A program made the position numbers and the translations under genes. A stretch of DNA of 64,000 nucleotides from Anadara kagoshimensis (Eukaryota > Mollusca > Bivalvia > Arcoida > Arcidae): NCBI GenBank assembly GCA_021292105.1, contig CM037871.1, forward strand, positions 56,132,866 to 56,196,865. The letters run 5' to 3'. Positions 22,376 to 34,600 of the stretch are shown in pieces (position 1 is the stretch's first letter; the number at the start of each line of letters is the position of its first letter). The notes under the pieces are model-generated. The model had not been told where the DNA came from. It saw nothing but the letters and a program-made list of their open reading frames with translations, and did no database searches.

Positions 22376-23866
22376 GATAAAACTAAACCCAGCATTCCAG
22401 ATAACACAAATACTAACTAAAGTATGTCTATTGGTACTGGTAGTATTTACCATCATATCGGCGTACGTTCTGCTATCACCAAAAGTGAAACTTAGCCACA
22501 ATCCAAATCACCCAATAAAAGACCACACGAGAGAATACGTAAAGACAGCCGCAATATATAGACAAGAACAAAGCGGAATAACTAAAGATAGTGAAAAAGA
22601 AAGTGAAAAGAATGAACAAACAACAGAAACATTGAAAAATATAGAAAATGAACGAGAGAAGGGAAACATGAGGAATGAAGATGGAAAAGAAAAGGACGTT
22701 TTGAAAAATAAAAACAATCTGCAACACAAAGAAGATAACGATTTTGTAGAAGAAACGAGAAATCGTGAATTGATAAGGAAAGACAACGAAGATGAACCTA
22801 GAATAGAAAATGAGAATAGAATAAAAACATTGAAAACAACAAAAAACACACAGAACAAACAAATTCGTGTGATAAAAGGGAAACATAAAGATGTGCAACA
22901 AAAGGATAGTTTAAAAGTTCCAGAAATTAGAAAACAAAATAATCACCCTGCTACGAAATTAGAAGCAGCAACACAACAAATGCAAAACGACAATTCTGCT
23001 ATGGAAACAGATGAATTGATAACCGTAGCGAAACGCTTGAGCAAAAACAACACAAAGACAGTTTTAATAGCTGCTATTAATGATGGTTACACGAGGCTAG
23101 TTTACAATTGGCTTTGCAATACCAAAGACATGGGAGTTCATAATCAAGTGTTATTTGTGGTTTTTGATGAAAAGTTCACTAAAAGACTTCAAAAAGACTG
23201 GCCGGAAGTGACGTCAATTTATTACAAGGGGATTGACGACAAAGGCAACGTGGCTTACGGCACAGCCGGTTATGCAAGAATTGTTTTGTACAGAGTACAA
23301 ATTATCATGAATTTATTACAAAATGATGTCAAAATATTGCTTTATGAAACAGATTTTGTCTGGTTCCGAAATCCGTTACCGTTTCTAGAAAATATAACTG
23401 ACTATGATTTGGCAGTAACAAAAGTTTCCGTAAAGGACAAACACGAAATGTATTGCATTGGGTTTGTCTTCATGTATCCGACTGTTGCCCAAAGAGTCTC
23501 TGGAAGAACCTGTCTATAGAGATGCAAGAAGTTTATGAAAAAGTAAAATCTTGGGATACCAAGAAATCTACAAAATATGAACACGGTATTGAACAAAATA
23601 GGTTCTCGCATCTGCTCTACTACAAGTACGCAGACATCAATTACACAGTTTTACCGGAATTAAAGTTCCCGGATGGACAATGGTACCTCACCATGGCAAC
23701 AAAGCCAAAAAATTATGACCCAATCCTCATACATAACAATTTCGTTATAGGAAATGGTATAAAAGAATTTAAGGCAAAAATGTTCGGACATTGGTTTATT
23801 AAAGATGACTTAACCTGTAATAACAAAAAAGCAGAACTCGGTCTACACAAAACAAAGAAGCCGTAA
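22376..23866 (+). CDS. Type II membrane glycosyltransferase (PF03407-like nucleotide-diphospho-sugar transferase), one frameshift
   Basis: Probably a Golgi enzyme that transfers a sugar from a nucleotide sugar; donor and acceptor cannot be told. The frame is open from an ATG at 22344, but a strong acceptor (TATTTTATTTTTCAG) ends at 22375, so 22376 is the likelier exon start and the true start codon may lie in an unseen upstream exon. Counted from 22344: a transmembrane helix at residues 27-44 (22422-22475), a K/E/N-rich, probably coiled stem at about 55-225, then the catalytic domain. That domain carries TVLIAAINDGYTRLVYNWLC and, at 23343-23375, YETDFVWFRNP at the usual DxD position; here it reads E-T-D. 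A one-base loss at CCCAAA (23488-23493) shifts the frame after GFVFMYPTV. The continuation in the third frame (LWKNLSIEMQEVYEKV to a TAA at 23864-23866) clearly belongs to the same protein. Total about 497 residues. The frameshift may be a consensus error or a real inactivating change. Confidence 0.8.
23488..23493 (+). other. Frameshift site in the glycosyltransferase exon
   Basis: The reading phase moves back by one between GFVFMYPT and LWKNLS. The only homopolymers in the overlap are CCC and AAA. Upstream, the frame hits TAG at 23517-23519; downstream, the other frame runs to 23866 with family-like sequence. Confidence 0.75.
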
Positions 23867-24218
23867 TATGTCTAAGGCATTATCAAATAGTTGGTTCAGA
23901 AGGTTATACTGACTAAACAGACTACATGTATATTGCTAACTTGGGTTAGACTCTTCACAGCAGCGGCATGTTCTTGCAATTAGTTCATGCGCTTCATAAC
24001 ACCATACGGAACTAATTAAACGTTTGTTTTTAAAAGTCAAGCTCTTCATTAAAGACTTTGCCAGGAATGACTGAATGGACATTTTTAAGATAGAAGTGGT
24101 TTTTTTTTTTTTTTTTTCAAGAACGCGTTTGCCAGGTGCCTTTCTTGGAGCATTCATTATATTTAAATTATGATTTGTGCAGTTAATAGACGTGATATTT
24201 TTATTTTTCGATTGTTAT
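23867..24218. other. Downstream region of glycosyltransferase gene
   Basis: Probably the 3' untranslated region at first. The nearest AATAAA on this strand is at about 24311, inside the next MITE. A poly-T run lies near 24098-24118. Confidence 0.4.
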
Positions 24219-24385
24219 ACAGTAAAACCTGTCTATAAAGCCACCCAAGGGAACCAGTAAAAGTTGCCTTTAGGGACAGGTGACCCTTATATACAGGTTC
24301 AAATAATATGAATAAAGAAGAAATGGGATACAATTCTACTAGAGGACCCTTATATAGAGGTGGCCTTTAAGGCAGGATGGACTGT
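24219..24385 (-). mobile_element. ~167-bp MITE (ACAGT...ACTGT ends), copy 2
   Basis: The reverse complement matches 8654-8826 in order: ACAGTCCATCC, TTAAAGGCCACCTCTATATA, TTGAACCTGTATATAAGGGT, ACTGGTTCCCTTGGGTGG and ACAGGTTTTACTGT. It could supply the AATAAA for the upstream gene. Confidence 0.8.
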
Positions 24386-24549
24386 AATATGTCTGTCTGA
24401 AAAAGGCAAAACACATTTTAAAAATAAAAATAATAATCTGATTGTCTGGTTAGAATTAATCAAACTTAAATGCTCATTGAAGGTTTCACCATGACTAATT
24501 AAATTGAAGATAGGGAACTGGAGTGAAGTAATGGCGTTTAATCTCTTTA

Positions 24550-24710
24550 AGAATCTTCCACTTAAATATTGAGGTGGTCAGTTCTTGGATGGTTGGGGAA
24601 ATCCGAGCGACTTGAGAAAACCAACCACCCTTGTCAAGCGAACTGGCGAATTATCTCGGGAACTACTCGAATAGGATTCGAACCTGAGCGGCTAAAACCT
24701 TTGGGGAAGA
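24550..24710 (-). mobile_element. Decayed SINE-like segment
   Basis: Minus-strand CTCAGGTTCGAATCCTATTC has a B-box-like GGTTCGAATCC. The left part, with GGTTGGGGAAATCCGAGCGA and GAGAAAACCAACCACCCTTG, resembles mollusc repeats that pair such a body with a tRNA-like end. No A box was recognised. Confidence 0.35.
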
Positions 24711-25232
24711 GAAACTCCAATAAAACAATATCTATGTAATATGTGCTGAAACACTTGGTTTAACTAGAAAATATTTACATCAATATTTTGGTAATTTCTT
24801 TGCTGTTTGTAAAATATTTATATGTTTGTTTACAGCTAATAATACAACATTGACATTTGTAAAAACGAATCATTGAGATGCTAAAGATTGCATGTCTGTA
24901 AATGTCGGAATAAACGTTTTGTAGCATCTTTCCTTAAAAAATGGGACACTGCCATATAAATGAGAGATTAATGACAGACCTAAACTAAGCTATATCATTG
25001 TTAATTCTCCATTTTTTATTGTTCAGGCTTGTTGAAGCATTGTTTCTTAACAATTATTCTTAAAGAACAGTACCTATTTGCTAAGGTGTATTTTGCTATC
25101 ATAAAATATGTATTTTAAAGAGAAAATGCAAATGATAACCGGTACTGGGCATATTTGTGTATTTATAGGACACTGGTTGTAAAATAAGTGGGATGGTGTG
25201 GGGCCCTCAAAAACCACTGTAACCAAACCACG
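24711..25232. other. Intergenic DNA between convergent genes, no feature seen
   Basis: Nothing recognised on either strand. Confidence 0.4.
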
Positions 25233-25293
25233 TGTCATATACCATTTTTTAATGTATTTTATGATTATTTTTTTTTAAAAAATGGTACAAGTC
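25233..25293. mobile_element. Short hairpin element, stem type A
   Basis: TGTCATATACCATTTTTTAA pairs with TTAAAAAATGGTACAAGTCA around ATGTATTTTATGATTA. It has the same layout as 49948-50006 with a decayed right end. Confidence 0.6.
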
Positions 25294-25308
25294 AGGAGTT
25301 TTATAATT

Positions 25309-25499
25309 AGTGGTTTCAATATAAGTTTGTCATTTTGTCTTGTCATTTCTTGAACAGGAACATATCAAATTTTACCAGATATTGTGGGTTATGGTATTAA
25401 ACCCAAGAGATCATATCTATTGATATTAATTTGAATAGTGAACCGGTAATCAGTGGTTTCAATATAAGTTTGTCATTTTGCCTTGTAATTTCTTGTATA
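25309..25499. repeat. ~48-bp direct duplication, 143 bp apart
   Basis: AGTGGTTTCAATATAAGTTT then GTCATTTTG(T/C)CTTGT(C/A)ATTTCTTG occurs at 25309 and 25452. Confidence 0.85.
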
Positions 25500-25683
25500 G
25501 TTAAGGTGTTTTATCATTAACTTGTATTGTACAATTGTCTTAAATGGGTTGGTTGTTTCCAAGTACATGGGTATGTCATTCGGTTACAATTTTTTTCCTT
25601 TATCACCACTGTCCTTGGTTACGAACATTAATTTTTTTTGCAATGCAGGCAGCGAATTTATTGAATTGGATCGGGATTGTAGT

Positions 25684-25907
25684 GTTGTAAAGTGTAGACC
25701 TGTCGAAAATTTAACATTAAGCTAACAAAAAGAGTCAAAGCTCGGCTGCCTAGTGACCGAGATATTGATAACAATTGACCGAAAAGCTGCCGAGAACAAT
25801 AAACCAGCTGCCAATTGTAAGATAACTTAATGAGGGGCCATGATGAGCTGCCCATTTGGTAGTAATTTGTCAGCTTACTGTTAAACTTTCGACGGGTCTG
25901 TACTGTG
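25684..25907. mobile_element. ~224-bp MITE whose ends match the 43-44 bp satellite, copy 1
   Basis: The left end reads GTGTAGACCTGTCGAAAATT then TAACATTAAGCTAAC. The right end, reverse-complemented, reads CAGTACAGACCCGTCGAAAG then TTTAACAGTAAGCTGAC. The terminal inverted repeats are therefore about 35-40 bp. The interior holds several GCTGCC words and no coding frame. Plus-strand 25862-25905 matches one satellite monomer at 38 of 44 positions by my hand alignment. It lies just beyond the receptor gene's 3' end. Confidence 0.8.
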
Positions 25908-25959
25908 GAATAATAGGAGATCATTGCAGCAGAATCTAGTTAGGGTTACGAAATGAAAA

Positions 25960-27066
25960 CAAAAGATAGTCAAGTTCATTATTTTATTATAACCTCCAAC
26001 AAAAATTCGGTATATCTTGTACATGTATACATATACAAAACTTAATGTGACATACTAGTAAAACTCTACTATATATTACAGTTCTTCCAAGCTTAAGATT
26101 TTCACTGCCATCGATAAACTATCGATGCTCAAAATTTGGTCATATCAACACCGAATTCTTACTTACAAGAGTTTGTAATAATAATAATAATAAACAAAAG
26201 AAAAAAATATTCTTCTTTTCTTACTGTTCCCACTGTTTTAAATACAAACCGTAATTTCAACAGTTGTTTGTATAAAAGAAATTAAATAAAAGTGAAACCA
26301 TTTGATTTTATCAGCTTGGAAGAGAAATAGTCAGCAACAAGCAACTCATTATGTAGAGACACTAAAAGGCTAAGATATAAAGTAATGGTGTACAAGTATA
26401 TATTGCACACATACATCTTCCTGGAGTGTTTGTAATGCGAGTTTTAGACTCATTCCTTAACTAAGTTAATTCTAACAAATGAAGGCAAGTACAAGGTAGG
26501 ATTAGACAAACCTAGAATCTTAAAATTTAGCTTTACTCCTAAAACTGTTGAATATCTCGTTATCTAAGGAAAACTTTACAATTTACATGTATGTACATGG
26601 ATTTATATGTAATTATATATATTTTTACAAAAGATTTTTTATTACTATTCAGCTTGTCTCACAATGGACTTCTTGGAGAGTAAGTGTTTTTCACCCCAGT
26701 CAAAACTCTCTCACATGCATCGGCTTGGGGGAGATGGTGAAACTGTAGTCTCCGGTCGCAAGTGAATGGACAAGCACTAATCAGCTTCTAGTCGAACCTG
26801 AATAGTAAGAGGCACTGTGATCTTGTACCGCCACTGTAGGACCACTTGGCCTCTGAAAACCCAAATTGCACATCTTGGGACTATATCTGTATGGGTTCCC
26901 ACTATGGGATTTCATTTTGACCAAATAGATTAACATCCCAAGTAAATCGGCAAAAGGTATGTTTCAGAATAACACTGTTGGTCTACCAATCTGTGCAGGC
27001 AATAGTTCAATATTATCCTCATAATGCTTTTTACTAAAGTTCAGAACTGTTTCACAAACATGTTAT
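25960..27066 (-). other. Probable 3' untranslated region of the NR2E3-type gene
   Basis: Runs from the stop codon to the candidate AATAAA. No coding or repeat structure was recognised in it. Confidence 0.45.
25983..25988 (-). promoter_or_regulatory. Candidate polyadenylation signal for the NR2E3-type gene
   Basis: Minus-strand AATAAA, about 1.1 kb past the stop codon. Other AT-rich signals exist in this tail, so the cleavage site is inferred only. Confidence 0.4.
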
Positions 27067-27199
27067 TCAGCTCTTAAACATATCACAAAGCAGTTTTTCC
27101 ATCGGCGTATTTCCAATTGTTCTACCAAAGAATATCTTTTCAACTTTTTCTGATAGGACAAATTTCAATGAGGGCAACATCAACAGCAGACGACCAAAC
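27067..27199 (-). CDS. NR2E3: NR2E3-type gene, last coding exon (AF-2)
   Basis: 133 nt. Acceptor TTTTTTTCTAG. Encodes [20 protein letters not shown], then [11 protein letters not shown] and the activation helix [11 protein letters not shown], ending in TGA at 27069-27067. The activation helix is intact, so the receptor could recruit coregulators. Confidence 0.95.
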
Positions 27200-29745
27200 C
27201 TAGAAAAAAAAACAAAAAAATAAAATCATTTAAGTTGCTTAAGTGAAAGTCGCATTCTGATAAGTTGAAGTGTTATGTAACTATACTTTTGCTGTATTTT
27301 CTAAATATTTACTTTATAATTACTGTGAAATGATGTCTTTTTGGTAATATCCAATTTTCGCGGTTTTAAGACAAAAATGACATGGACCGGGGATTTGTGA
27401 TTAATGTCTAGGAGAACTTGTTATATATGTAAATTCATGGGCAGAATATTCCTGACGAAACCAACGAAAATTGGAACACCATGAAAATTAATGATTTCAC
27501 AGTATGTCATACTACGCGTTGCAGGTATTTAGTGTTTCCCATAGTTCCATGTTCCTTTCACCTAATTTTGATTACACACTGGCGGGTGTAGCTAGCTAAA
27601 CAGGAGGTGCTTACCCTTTCGAAGCATCCGGTCTCGCTTCCCTGGTGGAAGTTCAGGTATCTAACCTAACTTGTAAGTTTTAAAGTTTTTACTTTGCTTC
27701 TGGATTGTGATTCAGACATAGATTAGTATGTTTGTTTTGATTGAGTTTTAATACAAATGCATACTAATGTCTACTAGTGAGACAAGAACATGCTAGTTAG
27801 TACATGCATAATACAGATCTAGACCAGTCTAAAGTTATCACTAAGCTAAAGAAAAGGAGGACTTAATGCGTGACTGTCAAGTGACCAAGATTTGGATAAA
27901 CTACAGAGATAAAGATACCAGCCGCCAAAAATGTCGAAAGAAAGCTAACTAGTGGCCGACATAAGCTGCCAATTCGGCATATATTCAGTAAACTTTCGAC
28001 AGGCCTGTATTGCATGTCTGTAAAATTTATAATTCATAAAACATGGCATTACCTTATAGGTTGTGTTGGATGTTGGGCTCTGATATGTTGCCCCAGCATA
28101 ATCTGTGCTTGGTCTTGTAAGTTCTCTACTTGATGTGGGTCTTTTAATCCTCTAGTTTCTGAAATAAACATTATTATACAGTGTAACATCCATTTATTGT
28201 CACCATTTGTTCAATCAGATTTTGGCTTTATAAAGGGGTTTAGCGAAAATTCGAGGTAGACTTAACAAGCAAAACATTAAAAAATCATTTGGAATTTCAA
28301 AATAGTGCAGTAGTTAGCGAGATTGTCAAAATAATAACGAGGTTAACTGTATGTAATATGCGACTGGAAATCGCTAACTTGCATATTAAGAAAGTATTTC
28401 ACGTTAAGAATTCAGAGTCTGAAAAGATATTTCTTGGAAATGAACCTTAAAGTACCAAAGAGTCTTTACGTACGTTTGTATGTTACTTTGATTTCATTAG
28501 TTTGTAATGGGGTTTAATAGTTTGAGAAATCAGAACCGGAAATAGACGAATCAAAGACTTGATACAAGTCCGATACACATGTTTGTTTTCTTATTTGTTG
28601 CAAATAATGATTTCATTGAAAGCAAAATTTTACATTTTAAGGCATTTATGAAGATGGGATTGGTAAAGCATTATCCGTTTAAAGACAAATAATTGAACAA
28701 CTACATTTACATAAAATAAACAGATTTGGATTAGGGGATTCAAAAGTAGTTAAACCAAATATAACATTGTTCATAACATTGTAACCCCCCCCCCCCCCCA
28801 CATCAATCGATAACCGATATCCAAGTTATCATTTACCTGGTTTAAATAAAGCTATTGCTTTTAGACAGGCGAACTCAGCAGGGTCAACTTGTACAGATTT
28901 AAATCTGCCAAAAACCTCCTGTAGAAGGCGGATTTCCGGGAAACACGGGGCGTTTTTACCGTTATTCAGTATATTTTGTGTGTGGTCTGGGATAGCCAGT
29001 AACGGTGACGTTTCCATCGGCATTGACCATTGGATAGCACATAACAAAAATAATTCACTCCATGCCTCCTCCAATAAAATAACCTAGAATAGAAGAGCAA
29101 TAGACTGATATCGCACTTAGTATCATTAATAACATATACATTGATTGAGTAATTAATGGTGATTAAAAGTGAAATAATTTATATTATAGCTGAAATATGA
29201 TAAAAAACAAACATACAAATCCATGTCCAAATTACAATCCCAAAGCAAACAAAAACAAACATACAAATCCATATCCAAATCACAATCCAAAATTAAAGTA
29301 AAAACAAACATACCAATCTATGCTCAAATCACAATTCAAAAGCAAAGTAAAAAAAACATACCAATCCATGTCCAAATCACAATCCAAAAGCAAAGTAAAA
29401 CAAACATACCGGTACCAATCCATGTCAAAATCACAATTGCGATGCAAAGTAAAAACAAACATATCAATCCATGGCCATATCACAATCCCAAAGCAAAGTA
29501 GAAACATTGGAATTGTATAAGACTATTGTCATTAAAACTTACTACAAAAAATTGGTACACTGTAAACGCATTAATTATTTTACTTCGTGTGTATTTATTT
29601 TCCAAGTCATACACGTTTATGAAATTTAGACATTTTGGCGAAGTTTAATTTTCGCGTGTTTAAATGTGCATTATAACACAATTAATATTTAGTATAACAA
29701 AAACATTATCACTAGAGCTGACGGAGTAACACACACACACACACA

Positions 29746-29801
<56 letters not shown>

Positions 29802-31607
29802 ACACACACACACACACACACACTTTTACAAAAAAAAAAAACAGACTTAATATTTAGATTCAATATGCAATGAGTAATGAATGTCACGTTGATATGTCTA
29901 ATATATATATATATATATATGAAATTGTACATTACAATTCTGTAAATAAAATATTTAAATCACAAAAAAAACCACAATTAATATAATATAATAATATAAT
30001 TTTCGCTCGGTATTCATTTACGCGCATAATAAACGATCGTGAAATAAGCAAAAATTAGTACTCCACGAAATTAAATATCTTTACAGTATATATTACCTGG
30101 TCTCTGAAGGGTAGATTTGCGAACGATGGCAGATTCTTGGCCCATCTGACCGCCATAAACAACAGTCTAGCAGAACATTCATATATCGTCTCTTGTCCTG
30201 GGGAATACAATGCTGCCTCATGAAAGTGTGATCCGACATGTCCATGATGTGCTCTCTCGTGTTCAACACTGGTCACGTCTATGTTTTCTTCATTTCCTAT
30301 ACAAATAACAAGTTCCAAAATATTTAGAAATACATGATTGAATTTGATCACTAGTGATTTTATAAATATTAATATAAACTGTTTAGCTATAAATTTGATA
30401 TCTAGTATATGTATTCTTACATACATTTCTAGTAAACAGTATATGAATAAATAACTGAATAAATGAAAAATATATTAATAATAATCATACTATGAATAAT
30501 ATTGTCCTCATACTAGATAAACATAATATATTTAATGGACGATTGCGCTAATGCAACAAAAAGGCAATATTTTACGTTATACGATTCTTTCACTTATGTC
30601 GAGGATGGTTCAGGAATGGTTGAGAAAACCAAAATGCTTGGTGAGGAAACCACATGCTTTTTTAGACAATCGAATCGAAAAACTGTCGAACTAGAATTTG
30701 AATTCGAACTGCAACCAGTTGGTAATGGCGGTCTTCAAATTTGTAATATACGATTATGTTCTATTTGAGTAGTTTATTTGACAAAAAAAAAAAAAAACCT
30801 CGAACCATCAAACAAGTTGCCGTTTTAAAAAAACTTCTTTCTTGTCTTTCTTTCTTTCTTTCTTTATTTATTTAGTTAATTTATTTATTTATTTTCAGAC
30901 ATGGATTAGTATGTTTGTTTTTGATTAACAGACACGTCGTTACATGGTGATTACCTTCGTCTTCAGCTTCACATTTAGCTGATGTTTCAGCCGTCATCAA
31001 TCCGGACATAAATCTGTGATTGGCACCAGGACTAAACGCAGGATGAGTAGCCGAGACAGTGGCAGAGTTATGTGATAATGGGTGTTCGAGCTCATTGCCC
31101 AGTTGGTCATGTCTTACTTGCGCAGTGTTACGTGGCTGACGTTCGTTCTGTACAGCTAAATGTAACAGAAATGGCATAAATAGTTAAAGCTTTGTAAGTA
31201 TTGTTATGTGCTAATTTTAAAATTCTATAGTACTTGTTATTGATACAGCAACCAAACAAAACGACACGAGGAAAAGACAAAAATATTTTTTGGAAAAAAA
31301 GTCAAGAATATTTCACTTATACCGAGACGTCACCAGCTATATGCTAAAGTGCAGAAATTTTTTCAGCCTGTGCGTTGCGCTGATGGCATTATACAGCAGG
31401 GTTCTTTATTGTGCCAAGCCCATCCGAAAGAACCGTGACTTTCATTTCGTAATGCCGAGTGCTTGGCGAAAGAACAGTCACTATCCACTTTCAAGTCTTG
31501 GGTCAGACCCGGTTGGGGTTCGAACCCACGATCTTCCACTTACGGAGCGAGCACTCTACCAACTGAGCTACCGCAGTGGTTGAATATATATATATATATA
31601 TATATAT

Positions 31608-31646
<39 letters not shown>

Positions 31647-34600
31647 GGGGTGTCGAACCCTTATATGTAGTAACTACGCTATATGTAGTAACGCCGTTAT
31701 ATGTAGTAAAAATCTCCGTCAAATGTAGTAAGGACACGTTATATGTAGTAAGGACACGTTATATGTAGTAACATTTTTGTACGTTATATGTAGTAACTGC
31801 TAGGTCACGTTATATGTAGCAACATTTTTGTACGCTATATGTAGTAACTTAATAAATGTCCCTTAAATGTTCAAAATGTTAATAGATTGGACTTTGCCAG
31901 AAAAACCGACAGACAGACGGCAGACGGACATTCAGGCCCAATAATAAATACATGTAGTTATCTAATTGTTGATATTTTTTCATGCCTGACCACTTAATTG
32001 ACTTCAAACATCATAGGCGCCGCAATTTTTGCGTCGTCAGGGGAGTATGGTGTCATAATAATAATAATCTCTATTTATTATTTTTCGCAACACATTTTAA
32101 ACAAAAAAACAACATTGTACACCTGAAGAATTTAGGACGGGCGACGTCAAAGTGGTTTCCGGATGATAACTTTAACTGTTACAGAGATTTTTCAAAATGA
32201 CTTTGCATGTTACAAGATCCAGGTTGGGATTCCTTTTAGGTCAGTGACAAATTTTGATATTATATGTGTCTTCTCTAGGGTCTTAAGTCTATATTTTGAA
32301 GTTATTCTGATGTGGAATGTTTCAGCACCAGTTTTCTCAATGTTTAAATTTTAATGAATAGAAAGTAGCATGTAATGAAATATGGGTATGGCTCTAAAAT
32401 TAATGTGTCGAAGCGTTATGGAATATGCATATGGGTGCATGGATTATAGTCCACCCTGAGTCTATAGGCTCTCCAGGCTAGTGTTTAATCCTGCTTTCAA
32501 TGGCTTGAATGCGTATGGGAGTACAATGTTCTATTTGGATTGGGTGTTAACTAGTCCATCACATTATCAGTATACATTCATGTGCAGCCAGATAGAGTCG
32601 AACAATGTGACATTATAAAGGCATAACACGCAGTTATACTGGGACGCGAACCCACCTAACCATTTATCCAAGTGTCTCCACATACATGTGCGATGTACTT
32701 GTGGTGATTTTGTTTAAATAAACTCCAGTAGTGAACCCAGAATTTGATGTCATACTGCCGGTGACAAAACAGTTTAAATTGAAAATACAGAGCCCTAGAA
32801 TACATGTATTGGGGGTGTATTTATTTTTTTTGTAGAAAACAACTGACATTGACCGTGTAAACGGCCATATATATTCCAGACAGCCATTTTGTTTGTTCTT
32901 TTTATCTGGAGAAAATGTACACAGCATCCTCTAGTCTTAAGTAAAACACCTTCTTTCATAGATTCAAAACATTTGTTCCAAACCTGTAGACGGGGTTCGA
33001 TCCACAAGTACATGCATATGTGTTCCGGGGACCTGTATCATAATTGAAATTGTTCTGTCGTGATGACCCTACTGTTGACCAACGGGCCCTATGAGTAACC
33101 CTAACCAATATCTTGAAACAATGTATCTACATGCAAAGTTTTTCCGGAAACTACTTTGACGTCCCCCACTCGCCGACTTTAGGTAACCCAAGAGTTTAGA
33201 TTCTTCAAGTGTTTCATATTATATTTTGTTTAAAATGTGTTGCGAAAAATAATAAATAAGAATTATTATTATTATTATTATTATTATTATGACAGCATAC
33301 TCTGCTGACGGCGCAAACGTTTGCAGCTCCTACGACATTAGTGTCAAGTATGAAGAAAAGCATCAACAATTAGACAATTATATATTATTGGGCCTGAATG
33401 TCCGTCTGCCGTCTGTCTGTCGGTTTATCAATTTACCCAACCAAATTTTCTTTTTCAATTTTCTGGCAAAGTCCAATCTATTAACATTTTGAACATTTAA
33501 GGGGCATTTATTAAGTTACTACATATAGCGTACAAAAATGTTGCTACATATAACGTTACCTAGCAGTTACTACATATAACGTACAAAAATGTTACTACAT
33601 ATAACGTGTCCTTACTACATTTGACGGAGATTTTTACTACATATAACGTGTCCTTACTACATTTGACGTACATTTCTTACTACATATAACGGCGTTACTA
33701 CATATAGCGTAGTTACTACATATAAGGGTTCGACAGGGGGCTTATTACTAACTGGAAAATAAACAACTAATTTTATATATGTGTGGTTATTTCGAAAATT
33801 TAAATAAGAGAATACACAACATGGTTTAGGAAAATTTATGACAATATATCTCCAATTGAAAAGAGAAAGCCATCAAAATGAATTGAAACCCAACTTCAGA
33901 TTAAGAGTTTAAACAACAAATTAACGAGTAAAATATTTGCTTTTTAATAATAATTAATATCTGTAACTATAGCAACGTCACTCGTTAACTTTTATGATGA
34001 TAAGCGTTACAATGTATGTATTAAAACATAATTATGCTATACTTACCATCTTTATTCATGCCCATCTGTAGACACTTTTTAAGTCTACAAGCTTGACACT
34101 GATTTCTGTGTGCCTTGTCTACCATACACATTCCCGTTCCTGCTTGACATCTGAAATATATATACAACACAAATGCTTCATTAAAACAAAGTCCCAGAAC
34201 CAAATTCAAATCAAGTCAACACAAACGGTTCGTGTTCAGTACAGGAAAATACAGACAATAACATTTCAAAAATGCACTTAATGTACATATTATACCAGTT
34301 TTAATTGTTACAGCACTAGACGGCCGTTTCGGAATACAATTTATCATCAGTAGTGTTTGGACCAATATTGTGAAACTTTTGGGCATTTTTCTTTTTAATG
34401 GGTTTAATCAAAATATTTTTAACCAAATTTAACTAAAGAAATGTCAAATAAAGGAATTTATATTAAGTTTTATTTCAAAATAACCATTATGGGAATATAT
34501 TTTGGTGTGTTTTTGTTGAAATACTTAACACATTTTTTTTTATCTTATTCCAAATAGTGTCTAGAGGTTTTAGGTTTATGGTACAACTTCAATTACGAAT

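Larger units (their letters stand above)
31651..33735. mobile_element. 2.1-kb foldback-type element in NR2E3 intron 3
   Basis: It begins TGTCGAACCCTTATATGTAG and ends with the exact reverse complement, flanked by G-runs (31645-31650 and 33736-33740) that may be a 5-bp target duplication. The left (31651-32176) and right (33133-33735) inverted repeats align nearly throughout. Their outer 220-250 bp are made of ATATGTAGTAAC-type subrepeats. The inner parts share TAGATTGGACTTTGCCAG, CGACAGACAGACGGCAGACG, a TTATTATTTTTCGCAACACA block and GGACGTCAAAGT/GACGTCAAAGTG. The 956-bp centre has no recognisable transposase. Long subrepeat-rich inverted repeats recall Drosophila Foldback/Galileo elements by structure; relatedness is not shown. 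Confidence 0.85.

Noticed and set aside
22476-22901. 141-codon minus-strand open frame opposite the glycosyltransferase stem
   Set aside because: Antisense shadow of the Lys/Glu/Asn-rich coding region, giving a Phe/Ser/Leu-rich peptide.
31540-31737. Open frames across the SINE, (TA)n and foldback edge
   Set aside because: They cross three unrelated repeat units and encode (YI)n from TA repeats.
32177-33132. Transposase or cargo gene in the centre of the foldback element
   Set aside because: The open frames there are short and none shows a recognisable domain or catalytic triad.
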